NCBI GenBank assembly: GCA_002914805.1
Contig: JXTB01000149.1
Coordinates: forward strand, 539,899 to 603,898
Length of the DNA stretch: 64,000 bases
Direction of reading: 5' to 3'
Source: Parasponia andersonii
Lineage: Eukaryota > Streptophyta > Magnoliopsida > Rosales > Cannabaceae
Shown here: piece after piece, positions 48,545-60,552 of the stretch
Layout: every line of letters starts with the position of its first letter
Position numbering within the stretch: the stretch's first letter is position 1
Program-made: the position numbers and the translations under genes
The notes under the pieces: model-generated
Told to the model about the DNA's origin: nothing
The model's database searches: none
What the model saw: the letters and a program-made list of their open reading frames with translations, nothing else

Positions 48545-49224
48545 GCATGAGATTCACACTTTCTCCGAAATGGTATTGACGTTTTCTCTGTCTAATTCTA
48601 ATACCAGCTATTTAATCAGATTGCTTGTAATAAGAAGTAGATAAAAATACACTGTTGAATATAATTTTTGGCTAATAGAGATTGTAATATAATTTTTGGC
48701 TCGGCATCGAGATGCCACCTCCTCCAACACAGATAATATAGACGTTTTTTTTTTTTTCCCTATGTTGTAATTTTAGAAGCAGCTTATACATTTTTTTTAT
48801 TTAATAAAATTTGTATTATTAATTTATCTCATTTTGATTTTTTTATATTAATTAAAGAAATTATCCATTTATTTAAAATAGATCTGACATTTATTTAAAG
48901 CATGATGAAGGAGAAAAAGTAGATCCAACACTCTACAAGAACTTAGTTGGAAGTTTGCGCTACCTGACTTGCATAAGACCTGACATTCTGTATGCTGTGA
49001 GCCTGGTCAGTCGTTACATAGAATCTCCAACAATCACTCATTTGAAAGTTGCCAAAAGAATCTTTCGATATATTAAAGGTACAACTAACTTTGGCTTATG
49101 ATATTCATCATCTAATAACTATAATCTTGTGGGTTATAGTAACAGTGATTATAGTGGAGACTTAGATGATTGAAAGAGTACAAGTAGTTTTATATTCTTC
49201 ATGAGAGGCATTACTTTCACATAG

Positions 49225-49596
49225 ATGTCTAAGAAGCAATCAATTGTCACACTTTCAAGTTGTGAAGCAGAATATGTTGCAGCTACATCATACGTCTGTC
49301 ATGCGATTTGGCTAAGAAACTTATTGAAAAAACTATGTATTCTGCAGAATGAACCCACTGAGATCTATATTAACAATAAATCAGCAATTACTTTGGCAAA
49401 GAATCCCATCTTCTATGATAGAAGCAAGAACATCGATACCCGCTTCCATTATATAAGGGAATATATTGTAAGAAAGGATGTGCAACTGAAGTATGTGAAG
49501 ACTCAAGACCAAGTGGCAGATATTTTCATCAAACCACTCAACTATGAAGATTTTCTTAAGTTAAAAAATTTACTAGGTGTCACAAATCAAGTTTAA
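49225..49596 (+). pseudogene. copia RNase H C-terminal fragment
   Basis: The 123-codon open stretch carries copia RNase H hallmarks: SKKQSIVTLSSCEAEYVA (catalytic Glu region), INNKSAI in place of the usual DNKSAI, the (R)SKNIDTRFHYIRE motif and a terminal DIFIKPL segment. The first Asp of DNKSAI is Asn here, so even this fragment probably lacks activity. It belongs to the truncated element around it. Confidence 0.8.
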
Positions 49597-49603
49597 GGGG
49601 GAG

Positions 49604-49975
49604 TGTTAGAAATAAACTTTTTTGTGATCTATTGGGCTATAGTTTAGTTATTTGGGCTTATGTTGTAAGTTCGACTTGGTTTGGTATATGTGTATCTAAT
49701 AGCCCATAGTTTAATATCTAAGTTTTTAGAGTATTCTTGTATTTACTAGATTAATTTTATATTTACTAGATTGTATAATTAATTAGGTTATTGGAGATTA
49801 CATGGAGCATCTAGAATCATCCTTGAAGTAGTATAAATAAAGTGCACTTCTCCCCATTTTATATCAAGCAAAAGATAAACAATTCAAGTAATAATACAAA
49901 TTCTTCTCTTCCACTAAAATTTTCTTTAGTTTCTTCCTTAGCCTTTCTAGCTTTAAAAATCTTCTATTTCCAACA
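49604..49975 (+). repeat. copia 3' LTR, 372 bp
   Basis: It starts TGTTAGAAAT immediately after the purine tract and ends ATTTCCAACA, giving a 10-bp near-perfect terminal inverted repeat. There is no matching 5' LTR in the window. Confidence 0.85.
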
Positions 49976-50375
49976 CATATGTACATAATGACAACACCTA
50001 TAAAGCGCATAATCCTTAGGTTCTATAGCTACAATGATAGATATCCCAATATGGAAAGCTTACAAGGCTGAGAGCATTTATTTCAATCACCAAGATGCTT
50101 ATTCCAGCTGATAACCTCTTCTCTTGTTCAGCTGATACTTTCATTTTTAATGTTATTTGTGTGATTATTTGTGGATTTTAGCAAAAATTCTTTTTATTTC
50201 TCTACCACACATTCTGTGAATAAATTTTTTAAGTGACACTTCTTACATTTTAAATAAAATTAAATTTCTAATTTTTTTAGCAATAAATAATACTTAAATA
50301 CTATTCTGTTTTGTGAGTATCATAAGTAAATTGAAAAAGTCACCGTAACTTACAAGTAACACCTTACTCTTTTTC

Positions 50376-50770
50376 CATCTTCTCGAGGCGAAGGTATCAT
50401 TATATCATATGATACCCATAATATTTTTTTTTCTCTAATTTCTTAGATACTATAGGTAGCATGGTTAGATACCTTTAGTAACTTTTTTTTTTTCCTTTCC
50501 ATAAGCAATTGTCTAGCTCTCTTCCTATCTCATGGAAACTATAGGTATCGTGATAGAATGCCTATTAGTAATTTTATTTATATATTTTTTCAATTTCAGC
50601 TAACTTCGTTGGATACTTATGATAATTTGTTTTTTTCCTTAATAAGCAATACTTACCTTTTTTCTTATCTCATCGAGACCATAAGTTTCGAGATAGGATA
50701 ACTATAGTTCCCTCTCCCAGATTTTTTAGCTACTATAAATAACTTAGTTGGATACTATGGTAACTCTTTT
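50376..50770. repeat. Degenerate tandem repeat, about 140-bp unit, three copies
   Basis: Units begin near 50376, 50523 and 50662. Each has the order CTCAT-GA-ACTATA-GTATCG (variable), a T-rich tract, TTTTAGCTA or similar, TTGGATACTATGGTAAC or similar, and another T-rich tract. A partial fourth copy of the GTTGGGTACTTATGA segment lies near 50970. No coding potential is seen. Confidence 0.6.
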
Positions 50771-51077
50771 TTTCTTCTCTTATTTTCTTTTCTTAATTTT
50801 GTAATTGACCATCTATTTTGACCATTTACTTTCTTTGATTTATGATGCACTTAACTCTTATGAAAAAATTTCTACTATAAATAAAGTTTCCATTCTAAAG
50901 TTTTATTTAACCAACTTGTATATTAGATTATCTTCCCTTTCCTTAGAACTTTTTATCTGTTAGCTATTTCTAGTTGGGTACTTATGAGAATCTGCCTCGA
51001 CCTGCTATTGGGAGTGCACCCTTAGCAGTCGTCTAACGATCGTCGAATCTAGGAAACCGTGCCCCACGAACCTGTTA

Positions 51078-51082
51078 CTTTT
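51078..51082. repeat. Target-site duplication CTTTT, left
   Basis: Identical to 62232-62236. The two copies bracket the gypsy element exactly at its TG...CA LTR ends. Confidence 0.9.
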
Positions 51083-51755
51083 TGTTGTGCGGTCTAAAAT
51101 CCTATTATGTTGGTTAATACCATAAAGGGAAAAGTTGACCAAGTGAGTGTTAGGTCGTATGAGTAAGATTAAGTACGACCTCTTCCAAAAGAGTTATGTG
51201 TGACCTCCACCGTGTAAGTTAGTACGACCTCTTCCGAAAGAGTTACGTGCGACCTCCTCCGAACGAGTTAAGTGCGACCAGAATGAAAAAGGAGACTAGT
51301 CTACGCTTCATCAAACGGGTAACCTATAAAGAAAGGGAAACAAAAGTTTCTCTTTAAAGATTGACCAGTCATCTCATTTAAGTGATTACCCAGTTATATT
51401 GTTACTCAAATTGTATTGCCCGATTATACAATTACCTATTCTCACAATTAGGAAACATTGAGCTATCCTTACTTATATAAAGGGAGTTCAATGTTTCGAT
51501 GGGGGGCTTTTGGGAGATTTTGGGAAGAACCTTTTAAACTCTTGCTTCATCTTTCCAGACATTACATTGTAATTTTGAGCTCTTGTAATTCTCTAGAAAA
51601 TAGTAAAAAACAGTGGACGTAGGCTCATTTTTTTTGGGGCTGAGCCACTATAAAATTCTTGTCTCTTTATTTGCTTTAGTTAATTAACCATTTTCACACA
51701 CAAGCCATATCTTGCAATTTTCCTAAATTTATTGTTGACAAAACCTCCATCAACA
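51083..51755 (+). repeat. 5' LTR of Tat element
   Basis: TGTTGTGCGG...CCATCAACA, 673 bp. It contains short internal repeats of the type TGCGACCTC(C/T)TCCGAA(C/A)GAGTTA (51170-51275) and a TATATAAA box. Expected to drive the plus-strand genomic RNA. Confidence 0.92.
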
Positions 51756-51775
51756 ATTAGCGCTAGAAAGAGGAC
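51756..51775 (+). other. Primer-binding site position of Tat element
   Basis: Directly after the LTR the sequence reads ATTAGCGCTAGAAAGAGG. The family copy at about 5650-5675 reads TTGGTGCTAGAAGG at the same place, so the functional TGG start has mutated to TAG here. The tRNA species is not assigned. Confidence 0.6.
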
Positions 51776-51816
51776 TATTCCGGCAGAAAATTTTGTCCAT
51801 TCCGCTTCTTTCAACA

Positions 51817-53660
51817 ATGGCAAACACTAGAAACACTATCAGAAACATCGGAACTAGCCAAAATCATCCCCAAAGTACCGCTGCTACACAGGTAGATTCT
51901 GCTCAGGATCATCTTGCCGTGACCGAGGAAGCACTAGTGAACCTTCAGCAAATTCCAAGTCAGATTAATGACTCTCTACGATGACTTGCTGAGGGATAGA
52001 TGCTAACTCCACCACAGCACGAATGTCTTAGAGAACGTCCTGCTCAACAACCTAAGAGAGGAATTCAGATTCTGGAGACAGGGAATCGCGACCAACCTAA
52101 AGCTCGGTAGGAGCGTCGAGGAGATTGCATCTCTAAGGGAAAAGGTAAGGTCGCAGACTTGCCTCTGGTATCTGGTACTGAAAGTTCGAGCACTGATCGT
52201 GATCGTGGACAACCTTCCTGGAGAGCAACCATCAATCGTGATTATCTTGAACACAAGCAAAAACGTCAATCGATGAATGTCTTTGAAAGGATAAGTAGGG
52301 AATCTCAACAGAATCCTATAGACCTGAGACAACATTTGGATCAGTGACGTAGTCAGTAGCGATCCACATCGCATCACAATGACCAAAGCCGATTTCGTCA
52401 CACTGTTTCATCGGAATCCCTAAGGTCGCAGCATACCCTACCAAACCAACCAGGCTTATATCATGACAACGATCAAAGGCCACTCCTACCACCAGTAAGA
52501 GAGAATGTTCTCCCTCTGAATGTCGATGTTCATAATCTGAGGATTGCTTTAGATGCACTTACTGGTTGGGACGATAAGCTCACTAATGGGTATCGTTAAT
52601 CGCCATTCAGCGAGGAGGTTCAAGCTACCACCTTACCTGCTGGATTTAAACTTCCCATCATAAACACTTTTGATGGGAAAACTGATTCGTAGGACCATAT
52701 GGATCACTTCAGCGACCTGATGGAACTTCATCGTATTGATGATCTCGCACGTTGCAGGTGTTTTGCTGTAACTTTAACGGGAGCAACAAAGAAGTAGTTC
52801 CGAGGACTCAAGTCCAGCTCAATCTCGTCTTGGCAACAACTCCAAATTGCATTCTTGAGGCAATTCCAGGCTGCAAAGAATTTCACTGTTCCACTGGTCA
52901 GTCAGTCTGCTATTCCGTAAGGTTCGAAGGAAACTCTACGATCTTACCTAAATCGCTTTACCTCAGAATTAGCAAAGGTCAACAACCCACCTGAAGGAGG
53001 AGTTTTAATTCTAATGATGGCTAGGGTGCGACCAGAAACTAAACTCTAGGAAGATTTACTTGAGCGAGAATGCAGAACCTTTGAAGACTTCTATCGAAGA
53101 GTTGGTCGGCATCTAAGGGTGGAATCTTCACACGAAAATCTTAAGACGACAAAGGGAGGAGGAAAGAATGCTGTCAAAGATGCGACAACAAACAACAACA
53201 ACAATAATAAGAAGTCAAACAAAAGGAATAGTGAACAATCGACTGAGAAGCAGCCTAAACAGAAAAAGCAGGAGATTCCAAGAGCTCCCATGAGGTTCAA
53301 TAATTATATTGAATTGAACGCACCCATAGATCATATCTATGCAGTCATAAACCAACAGGAGCAGTATCATCAACCAGAACCAATGAAAAGAGATAGAGTG
53401 AGGTGCGACCCCAACAAGTTTTGTTAGTATCACAATGACATTGGACACGATACCAATAACTACTTTGCCCTGAAAGATGAGATCGAAAGATTGATTAAAG
53501 AAGGGTGGCTGCGGTAGTACTCCAAACAGAATAATGAAAGGCGAGAAGAAAACCGACAGCGACCTCCAGAAATTCAGCGCGAGGTGTGAACTATTTTCGG
53601 AGGACTGGACGTTGAGGGAGATTCCAAGAGAGCACAGGATAGGTATGCACGAGAAGCTCG
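51817..53660 (+). pseudogene. gag of Tat element, broken
   Basis: The ATG at 51817 opens a gag frame (MANTRNTIRN...) that hits stops from about 51982 on. Recognisable segments include the Arg/Gln-rich N-terminal part and a gag core around 52600-52980 with the trp-x-x-L-x-x-x-SI-type region degraded. A basic Lys/Asn-rich part at 53119-53300 and a zinc-knuckle-like C-x-x-H segment (FC-YHNDIGHDT) near 53418-53450 follow. The gag fragment at 5290-5604 (minus strand) is a second, equally broken copy of the same family. Confidence 0.75.
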
Positions 53661-53682
53661 ACAGCAGCTATTAACCAACGTC

Positions 53683-54125
53683 ATGCACCTCGAACAGCAA
53701 TCACGAAAGCTTCAGCAAGTATCGGATATGGATATTACCTTAACGGAACAAGACGCGAGGGAAGTCCATTATCCACATAATGATTCATTGGTCATAAAGA
53801 TCAATTATGGAAGCACACAATTATGGCGAGTATTGATCGATAACGGAAGTACTGTTGACATCCTGTATTACGACGCCTTTAAAAAATGGGGTTGAATGAA
53901 AGCGACCTAAAGCCTACCGTCACTCCACTCTACGGATTCACTGGTAACAGCATAATGCCTATGGGCGTGATTGAGTTAATGGTCAACGTTGGAACCTACC
54001 CTAGGGTTTCAACGGTAATGACCCAGTTTTTGGTTGTAGATTGCCCCTTTGCATTCAATGCTGTACTGGGAAGACCAACATTGAGGGAACTTCGAGCAGT
54101 AAATTCCCGACTCAACAAGAAGTAG
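53683..54125 (+). pseudogene. Aspartic protease of Tat element, frameshifted
   Basis: The retroviral-type protease core is seen as VLIDNGSTVDILYYDAF (usual plant gypsy form IDGGS-ADILF), followed after a one-base frame change in the A-run at 53881-53887 by GFTGNSIMPMGVIEL and FLVVDCPFAFNAVLGRPTL. The catalytic Asp is present, but the frame break prevents a full product. Confidence 0.8.
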
Positions 54126-54367
54126 GCGAGGTGCGTGTCAACCAATATGATGCGAGGACTTGTTATAACAACTCCTTAAAGCTCGCAGCAAAGGATGCGA
54201 CACCTCGCACAATGATGGTCCAAAGAGAAGCGTCAGGAGAAACGTTAGTCGAAGCGTCAGTCGAAATGTCAGTCAAAGTGTCAGGCAAAACGTCAATCGA
54301 AACGACAAGCAAAGACCTCGACCCTTGAGAAATCGAGGGAGAGATCAAAACTAGACCCATTGAAGAC

Positions 54368-55735
54368 TTGGAGGATTTGCTATTTGACAGGTCCTCGAAG
54401 ATTTTAAAGATTGGAGCAAGGCTTCAAGAACCTGTGCGAGCTTCATTGGTAGCTTTTCTGGAATCTAACTTGGATGTCTTCGCATGGAAACATTCGGACA
54501 TGGTAGGGATCGATCCGAATATCATATGCCACCATCTCAACATAGATCCAACAAAGAAACCTGTACGGTAGAAAAGGAGAGCTATGAATCTAGAACGCTA
54601 CGTCGCGCTGAAAGAAGAGGTAGAAAAGTTGCTCGAAATTGGATTTATCAGGGAATCTTTTTATCCGAACTGGCTTGCAAACTCGGTTTTGGTAAAGAAA
54701 CCCAACGGGAAGTGGAGAACATGCATTGATTTCACAGATCTCAATAAAGCATACCCGAAGGACAGCTTTCCCCTTCCAAGAATCGACCAGCTTGTAGATG
54801 CGATGTCGGGGCATGAACTCTTAAGTTTCATGGATGCATATTCTGGATACAATCAAATCCCCATGTACAAACTAGATAAGGAGCATACCTCGTTCATCAC
54901 TGATCGAGTATTATACTGTTACAAAAAGATACCTTTCGGACTCATCAATGCAGGAGCAACCTACCAGCGTCTTGTCAACATGATGTTTGTAAAACAAATT
55001 GGCAAGACAATGGAGGTATATGTTAATGACATGCTGGTAAAGTCGAAGAAAGCCGAAGATCACATCAAACATCTTGATGAGATATTCAAAATTCTCTGAA
55101 AATATCAAATGAAGCTGAATCCTCAGAAGTGTGCATTCGGGGTAGGATCTGGAAAGTTTCTGGGTTTTATGGTCAATCAGCGAGGCATTGAAGCTAACCC
55201 ACAGAAGATACAAGTGCTGATTGATATGCAATCTCCTCGCAAATGCAAGGATGTGCAGAGCCTAGTAGGAAGAGTGGCCGCATTGAGTTGATTTGTATCT
55301 AAGTCGACGGATAAGTGCCAACCATTCTTTGAAGTATTGAAAGGTTCGAAGAGGTTTGAGTGGACGGGAGAATGTGAGCAGGCATTCCAAGAATTAAAAA
55401 TACACTTGGGTTCTTCTCCAATCCTGTCGAAGCCAAATCTAGGGGAAGAATTGTATTTATACCTCGATGTTTCTAAATATGCGACAAGCACTACATTAAT
55501 TCGAGAATATGAAAAGATACAGCGACCAGTGTACTACATAAGTAAAAGATTACTCGATGCTGAAACAAGATATCCAGAGATGGAGAAATTGGCACTAGCA
55601 CTCATTATCGCATCCAGGAAACTTCGACCTTATTTTCATGCGCACACCATCAAATTTTTCACGAACTTTCCATTAAAGCAAGTTCTGCAAAAACCGAGGC
55701 TTCCGGACGACTACTTAAGTGGGCAGTTGAGTTGA
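54368..55735 (+). pseudogene. Reverse transcriptase and gypsy RNase H of Tat element
   Basis: The order is an N-terminal RT lead (54368-54571, FAWKHSDMVGIDP), RT fingers/palm (54584-55099; KKPNGKWR-CIDFTDLNKA, PLPRIDQLVD, FMDAYSGYNQI), RT thumb/connection (55109-55291) and gypsy RNase H (55337-55735; YLYLDVSKYA, TRYPEMEKLALALI). In-frame stops fall at about 54569, 55097 and 55289. The RT active site reads YVND instead of YVDD (near 55017-55031), which removes a metal-binding Asp. Confidence 0.88.
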
Positions 55736-56280
55736 GTCAGTTCGACATCGATTTCCAACCTCGCACGACGATCAAAGGGCAAGCCCTCGCAGATTTCATT
55801 GCAGAATTCATATATGATGTCGATCTTCCCATAGAATTAATCGAAAAACCTGCTATAGATTTATCCAGATTGTGGAAACTTTATGTTGATGGATCATCGA
55901 ATGAGAATGGAGCTGGTGCGGGCTTAGTACTAATCAGTCTTGAAGGGCACAATATTTATTGTGCACTTCGCTTCAAATTTCTAGCATCGAATAATGAGGT
56001 AGAATATGAAGCACTGATAGCCGGGCTAAAGCTCGCACAAGAAATGAAGGTCGAAGTAATTAAGGTATACAGTGATTCCCAGCTGGTCGTTTGTCAAGTG
56101 AATGGCAAATATCAAGCAAGAGGAAAGAGAATGATGGCTTATTTATAGGAGGTACAAAGATTATTCTCGACATTCACTGCCTATAATATTCAATTTCTTC
56201 CTCGCATTAAGAATACCCGGGCAGATGCCCTAGCTAAACTCGCCTCAACAAAAGATGCTGAATTACTAAAGGTGGTCCTT
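55732..56280 (+). pseudogene. Second (archaeal-type) RNase H of Tat element
   Basis: The frame 55732-56148 encodes LWKLYVDGSSNENGAGAGLVL, NNEVEYEALIAGL and VYSDSQLVVCQV: the D-E-D catalytic set of a complete RNase HI fold, distinct from the decayed gypsy RNase H just upstream. A TAG at 56146 breaks it from the NTRADALAKLAS segment near 56210-56250, which normally completes the domain. Dual RNase H is the known signature of plant Tat elements. Confidence 0.85.
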
Positions 56281-56427
56281 GTCGAGTTTCTTACAAAACC
56301 TAGTATCGAAGCAGATCCCCAAATAGCTATGACGGTTGATAAAAAATCATCGTTGGTAGATTCTATAATGAAGTAAATACAAAATGGCGATCTCTCCGAA
56401 AATAAAGACGACGCAAAGCGACTTCGA

Positions 56428-57588
56428 ATGAAAGTAGCTTGCTATGTTATCTATGACGAGAAGCTTTATCGAAGGAGTTTTAGTGCGCCGCTATTGTTAT
56501 GTGTTGATAAAGAAAAAGCGGACTACATTATGAGGGAGATTCATGAAGGAATATGCGGAAATCATTCCGGGGGGCAAGCACTTGCGAACAAGATTCTAAG
56601 ACAAGGGTATTTCTGGCCGACCATGAAGAAGGATACGATGGAATTTTCTAGGAGGTGTAGTAAATGCCAGCGATTTGTAACTGTTCCTAGAATGCTATCC
56701 GTTCCTCTCACTCCAATGACCCATCCATGGCCATTTGCAGTATGGGAAATTGATATTATCGGAACACTTCCATTGGCGCGAGGTGGGTTGAAGTATGCAG
56801 TGGTTGCAGTTGATTATTTCACCAAGTGGACAGAAGCTGAAGCTTTGAGTACCATTTCCGCAAAAAAGATGAAAGATTTTGTTTACAAATCTATAATCTG
56901 CCGTTATGGTATACCATATACCATAATTTTTGATAATGGGAAACAATTTGACTGTGACGAATTCTGTAACTTCTGCAACAACTTAGGCATCAAGAAGAAT
57001 TTCTCCGCTGTTGTTCATCCACAAGTCAATGGACAGGTCGAAGCGATAAATAAAATACTTAAACACAATATAAAGACAAAGTTGAAAGAGCATAAAGGAG
57101 CTTGGACAGAGGTACTCCCTGAAGTGTTATGGGCTTATCGCACCACTCAACGAACAACTATTAGAGAGAGTCCATTCTCTTTAGCTTACGGATATGAAGC
57201 AATGATTCCGGTTGAAATTGGTGCAAGCTCTCTACGACGATCAACCTATGAGCAAGATTACAACAAAACACTAATGAGGATTGAGCTCGATCTTTTAGAA
57301 GAAAGGCGAGAGCAGTCTCAGCTTTGAATCGCATCATTTCAACAGTGCACTGCTCGATATTATAACTCTAAAGTTAGACGAAGAGGATTTGAAGTTGGTG
57401 ACTTTATTCTTTGGCAAGTCCTACCTAATAATAAAGAGCACGGTGCTGGAGTATTTGGACCCTCTTGGGAAGGACCGTATGTTATTGATGACATTATTCG
57501 ACTTGGGACATATAAGATAGCTTGCACTGGCAGACAAAAGATCGAGCATGCCTGGAATGCAGAACAATTTCATCATTATTATCAGTAA
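56428..57588 (+). pseudogene. Integrase of Tat element
   Basis: A 299-codon open stretch contains the zinc-binding H-H-C-C region (GICGNHSGG ... CSKCQRF) and the catalytic D,D,E set (WEIDIIG; IIFDNGKQF; GQVEAINK), followed by the C-terminal part. A TGA at 57325-57327 separates the last segment (FEVGDFILWQV, GPYVIDDIIRLGTYKI), which ends at a TAA at 57586-57588. This is the best-preserved part of pol. Confidence 0.9.
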
Positions 57589-57624
57589 ATTTTCATGTAT
57601 ATCTTCATGTTTTTGTCATTCATC

Positions 57625-57750
57625 AATAAAGATCTACTTATTCGTCATTCGTTGATCGTCATTCATTAATCGTCATTCGTAATCGTCATTCGTTGATCAT
57701 CATTCGTAATCGTCATTCGTTGGTCATCATTCGTCATCATCAATAAGGGT
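57625..57750 (+). repeat. Minisatellite in Tat 3' untranslated region
   Basis: About nine copies of a 12-15 bp unit around TCGTCATTCGTTGA/TCGTCATTCGTAA directly follow the pol stop. Variable tandem repeats at this exact place are known from other Tat-lineage elements. Confidence 0.85.
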
Positions 57751-58417
57751 GTCTCCTCATCGATCATTCGATTTAGTACTTTTTATAGTTTTATGGCAAT
57801 CTTCGAACACCATAAGACTCGGGGGGCAGTGGGATCAGAATATTATCTTTCCTACTTGTTTCCTAAGGGACTATGCAAAACGTCCATTTAGAGGGGTCGG
57901 AATTTTAGATCGTCGAAATATCTAAAATTCCTTAAAATCTTAGGATTTTCTCCTCGCTTTATGCCTTAACATGTCGTATTACGCAATTTTCCTCCTCGAA
58001 CAACAAAGTAACTAAGCAAAATGTTCATTGTTCAATGTGATATATTGCTATAGTTACATTTTGCCATGGAACTTTTGAAAAACAGTATTGAGTTTGCATC
58101 ACTCATATTTGTTGTTTTCTTAAGCAACCTAACCTATCATAACACAACCATTTTAAGTGTGTTAGATTCAAATCGCAATAGCATACTGATCAGTCACTTA
58201 GTGATTGACTACTTGGTTAAATTAATTATCTTCTATATTACGACTTAGTGTGTTGATTGTTTTGCAAGAATAAATGTCTAATAAGGAAAGCATTCATTCA
58301 TTGATAAAAGCTCACACCTATATGCAAGCAAAGAAATACAAATAAGAGGGGACCAAGCCCGTATTGTTCTGAAGTTTTAAAAAAAAAATAACATTATTAT
58401 TGTGCAGACGTGCTCGC

Positions 58418-60552
58418 TCAACCATCTCCAGACTTGGTAGCCTCATCTTCCCTCCAACTATGGACAAGCTCGATCACGTCTTCGCCGAGAATGGAAAAGT
58501 CGAAGTCCGGATGCTCACAGAAGATGTTGTATATGATGGTCGACGAGGCGATGTCACTGGCTTTGTCTTTGAGCTCCTTGACTTTAGTAGCTTTGAACTC
58601 TTCAATAGCTTTGTGAGCTGCCTCTGTTGTCGCCTCCTTCATGCGATCCGAATGCTCGGAGATAGTCTTTTCAAGCTCTTTAATTTTTTCCTCGAGCTTC
58701 TCATTTTCGAACTTCTCTTTGGCCAGACCTTCGAGCAGCTGCTGCCTCTCTAAATCGAAGGCTTTTTTCTCCTCCTCACGAGCCTTCTCCGAGTCCTCGA
58801 ATGCTTGAGTTATCTCGTTGACTTTTTCGGCCTTCTCCAAACACTCGAGGACTGGGTCATGCATCAGGACAGCAGCTGCAGCAGCCTGAAAATATAACAT
58901 ATCAATACCAGAAAAATGCATTGAAAAGAGAAAAAGGAAGATGCTTACATTTGCCAACATCCTCATCGCAGAACCAAAGGCAACCTTGGCAGATCATCGC
59001 TTCATCCTCTCCCAGCCTTCTTCGGAAGTGAAGCGATCAATAAAGGCTGCACTTATACCAGTCTTCTTCGGTAATTGATTAAGGAGTGCGAAGAGCTCCT
59101 CGTCCTTATCAACCTAATTTGGTTCCGAAGAAGTGGCAGTCTCCTTAGATGGTTCAGAATGGCTCATAATTTGAGGCTGTGGAGGAGGTGAGCTTGTCGG
59201 GATATCCTCGAAGGTGACTTTTCATTTCTTGGAAGTGTCGACCTTCTCTTTCCCTTTTGATGTCGATGGAGGTGTACTCTCTGGCATCTTGGACTTTGCC
59301 GTGGACCCCAGAGTGGAAGGTAGTGCTCGCAATCCGCTACCAATAACCAATTCTGTACAAATGTGTCAGCAAGTGAGATGACATAATACGATGATGATGA
59401 AAATATATATATGTATATATAAAATTACCCTCTTGCTGTTGAGAAGTTGGCGGTGATGCTGTTTTAGGAGATGATGGTTTCGAAGTTGTAGGGGTGGCAG
59501 GTGCTTTTCGTTTCTTGGGTTTGGAAGATGACGCACTCTTTTCCGTCTACTTCCTCGGCTTCTTTTTCTTCAGGCTCGAGGGTCTGGTCGAACGGATGGT
59601 GGGATCAGGGAACACGGCTCCCTTTGGAAGCAAACCGCAAGCGACCAAGTTCTTGGAAGTTCCAAGTTTCTTCCAATCAAATTTCTTAATCAGAAGGTCG
59701 TTGATTCTGTACACCCTTGCAAGCTGTTCTCTGGAAAGTCCGAGCCGTTCCCTATTGTCTGCGATGACATACGAGTGCGATCAAGAATAAATATGATTAT
59801 ACAGAAAAGGTGATAAACTGAAAGCTACCTACCAGGATTCTGAAAGAAGCCATTATCCGTATAGTCAAAATGGAAAAATGGATTTTTCTATTTTCCCATG
59901 TTATTGCGAACCCCGTAGATAGTTTTTATTGCTTGGTTTGACCACTTGCTCGCATAGAAGAAGCCGAAGTCTGATGGGTTTGATTTCACTTCGTAAAACC
60001 AAGCAAACTCTTCAGGAGTGGGGGTTTCTAAGCCTAATTTATGGTATAGTATGTACAGACCTACCATGTATCTATAAGTGTTTGGAGTTAGTTGAAAAGG
60101 AACGATTCCGTAATAGTCGACGATGGATTTTATGTAAGGATGAAGTGGAAGGTGGACCCTGTATTTAAGAACTGCTTCAGAGAATGATGCAATTCTGTGA
60201 GGTGGTGTATGTGGTCGATTGAACTCCATGGGAAGGCAAAGGGGGATGGCGATCTTGTAGTTGTGCAAGATCTTGCTGAGCCTGTTCGTAGTGCAACTCG
60301 TCCTTATATTAGTACATGACCAGTTTCCCTCTACATATTGGTAACCCATTGCGAACGCAGAGGTATCTCTGATATGCCGGGGCCATTGGTCTTGAGGTAG
60401 GTCGCCTATGCGAGGACTACTTTGCCTGACCCTAGTTATCTCAACTTCGAGTTTTGGCTCAAGATAATCTTCTAGGTTTATGGAGCTAACACTGGTATTG
60501 GAAGATTCTCCTGAGAATGCATTCCTTTCCCTAAATCCTCACTACTAGACAT
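58418..60552 (-). pseudogene. Antisense spliced gene in Tat element ('putative gypsy-type transposon' domain)
   Basis: On the minus strand I infer coding exons 60552-59833, 59758-59429, 59352-58949 and 58885-58418, with GT-AG introns in matching phases. The ATG (60550-60552) follows directly after a splice acceptor. Exon 1 encodes a domain with VDYYGIVPFQLTPNTYRYMVG and FAWFYEV, like the Pfam family 'putative gypsy type transposon' (Transposase_28). Exon 2 encodes a Leu-rich LSREQLARVYRI-like segment and a basic Lys/Pro stretch (possible nuclear signal). Exons 3-4 are Ser/Pro-rich, then a long Glu/Lys-rich coiled coil (58418-58885, intact). One frameshift (near 60525) and at least five stops (exons 1-3) break it. 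Its function is unknown; antisense genes at this position are described in Grande, RIRE2 and Retand. Confidence 0.75.

Larger units (their letters stand above)
48898..49975 (+). mobile_element. 5'-truncated Ty1/copia 3' end with LTR
   Basis: The plus strand begins abruptly inside the RT/RNase H region (HDEGEKVDPTLYKNLVGSLRYL, starting near 48898) and runs through RNase H to a stop, a GGGGGAG polypurine tract and a 3' LTR at 49604-49975. The pieces before 49225 contain several stops. Everything 5' of the RNase H connection is missing, as is the 5' LTR. Confidence 0.85.

Noticed and set aside
57625..57750. CRISPR-like array of short repeats
   Set aside because: The units are head-to-tail without unique spacers in a plant retrotransposon; it is a minisatellite.
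58400..58753. Plus-strand open frames of 117 and 68 codons
   Set aside because: They are the complement of the intact coiled-coil exon of the antisense gene. The minus-strand product has coherent coiled-coil composition and splice borders.
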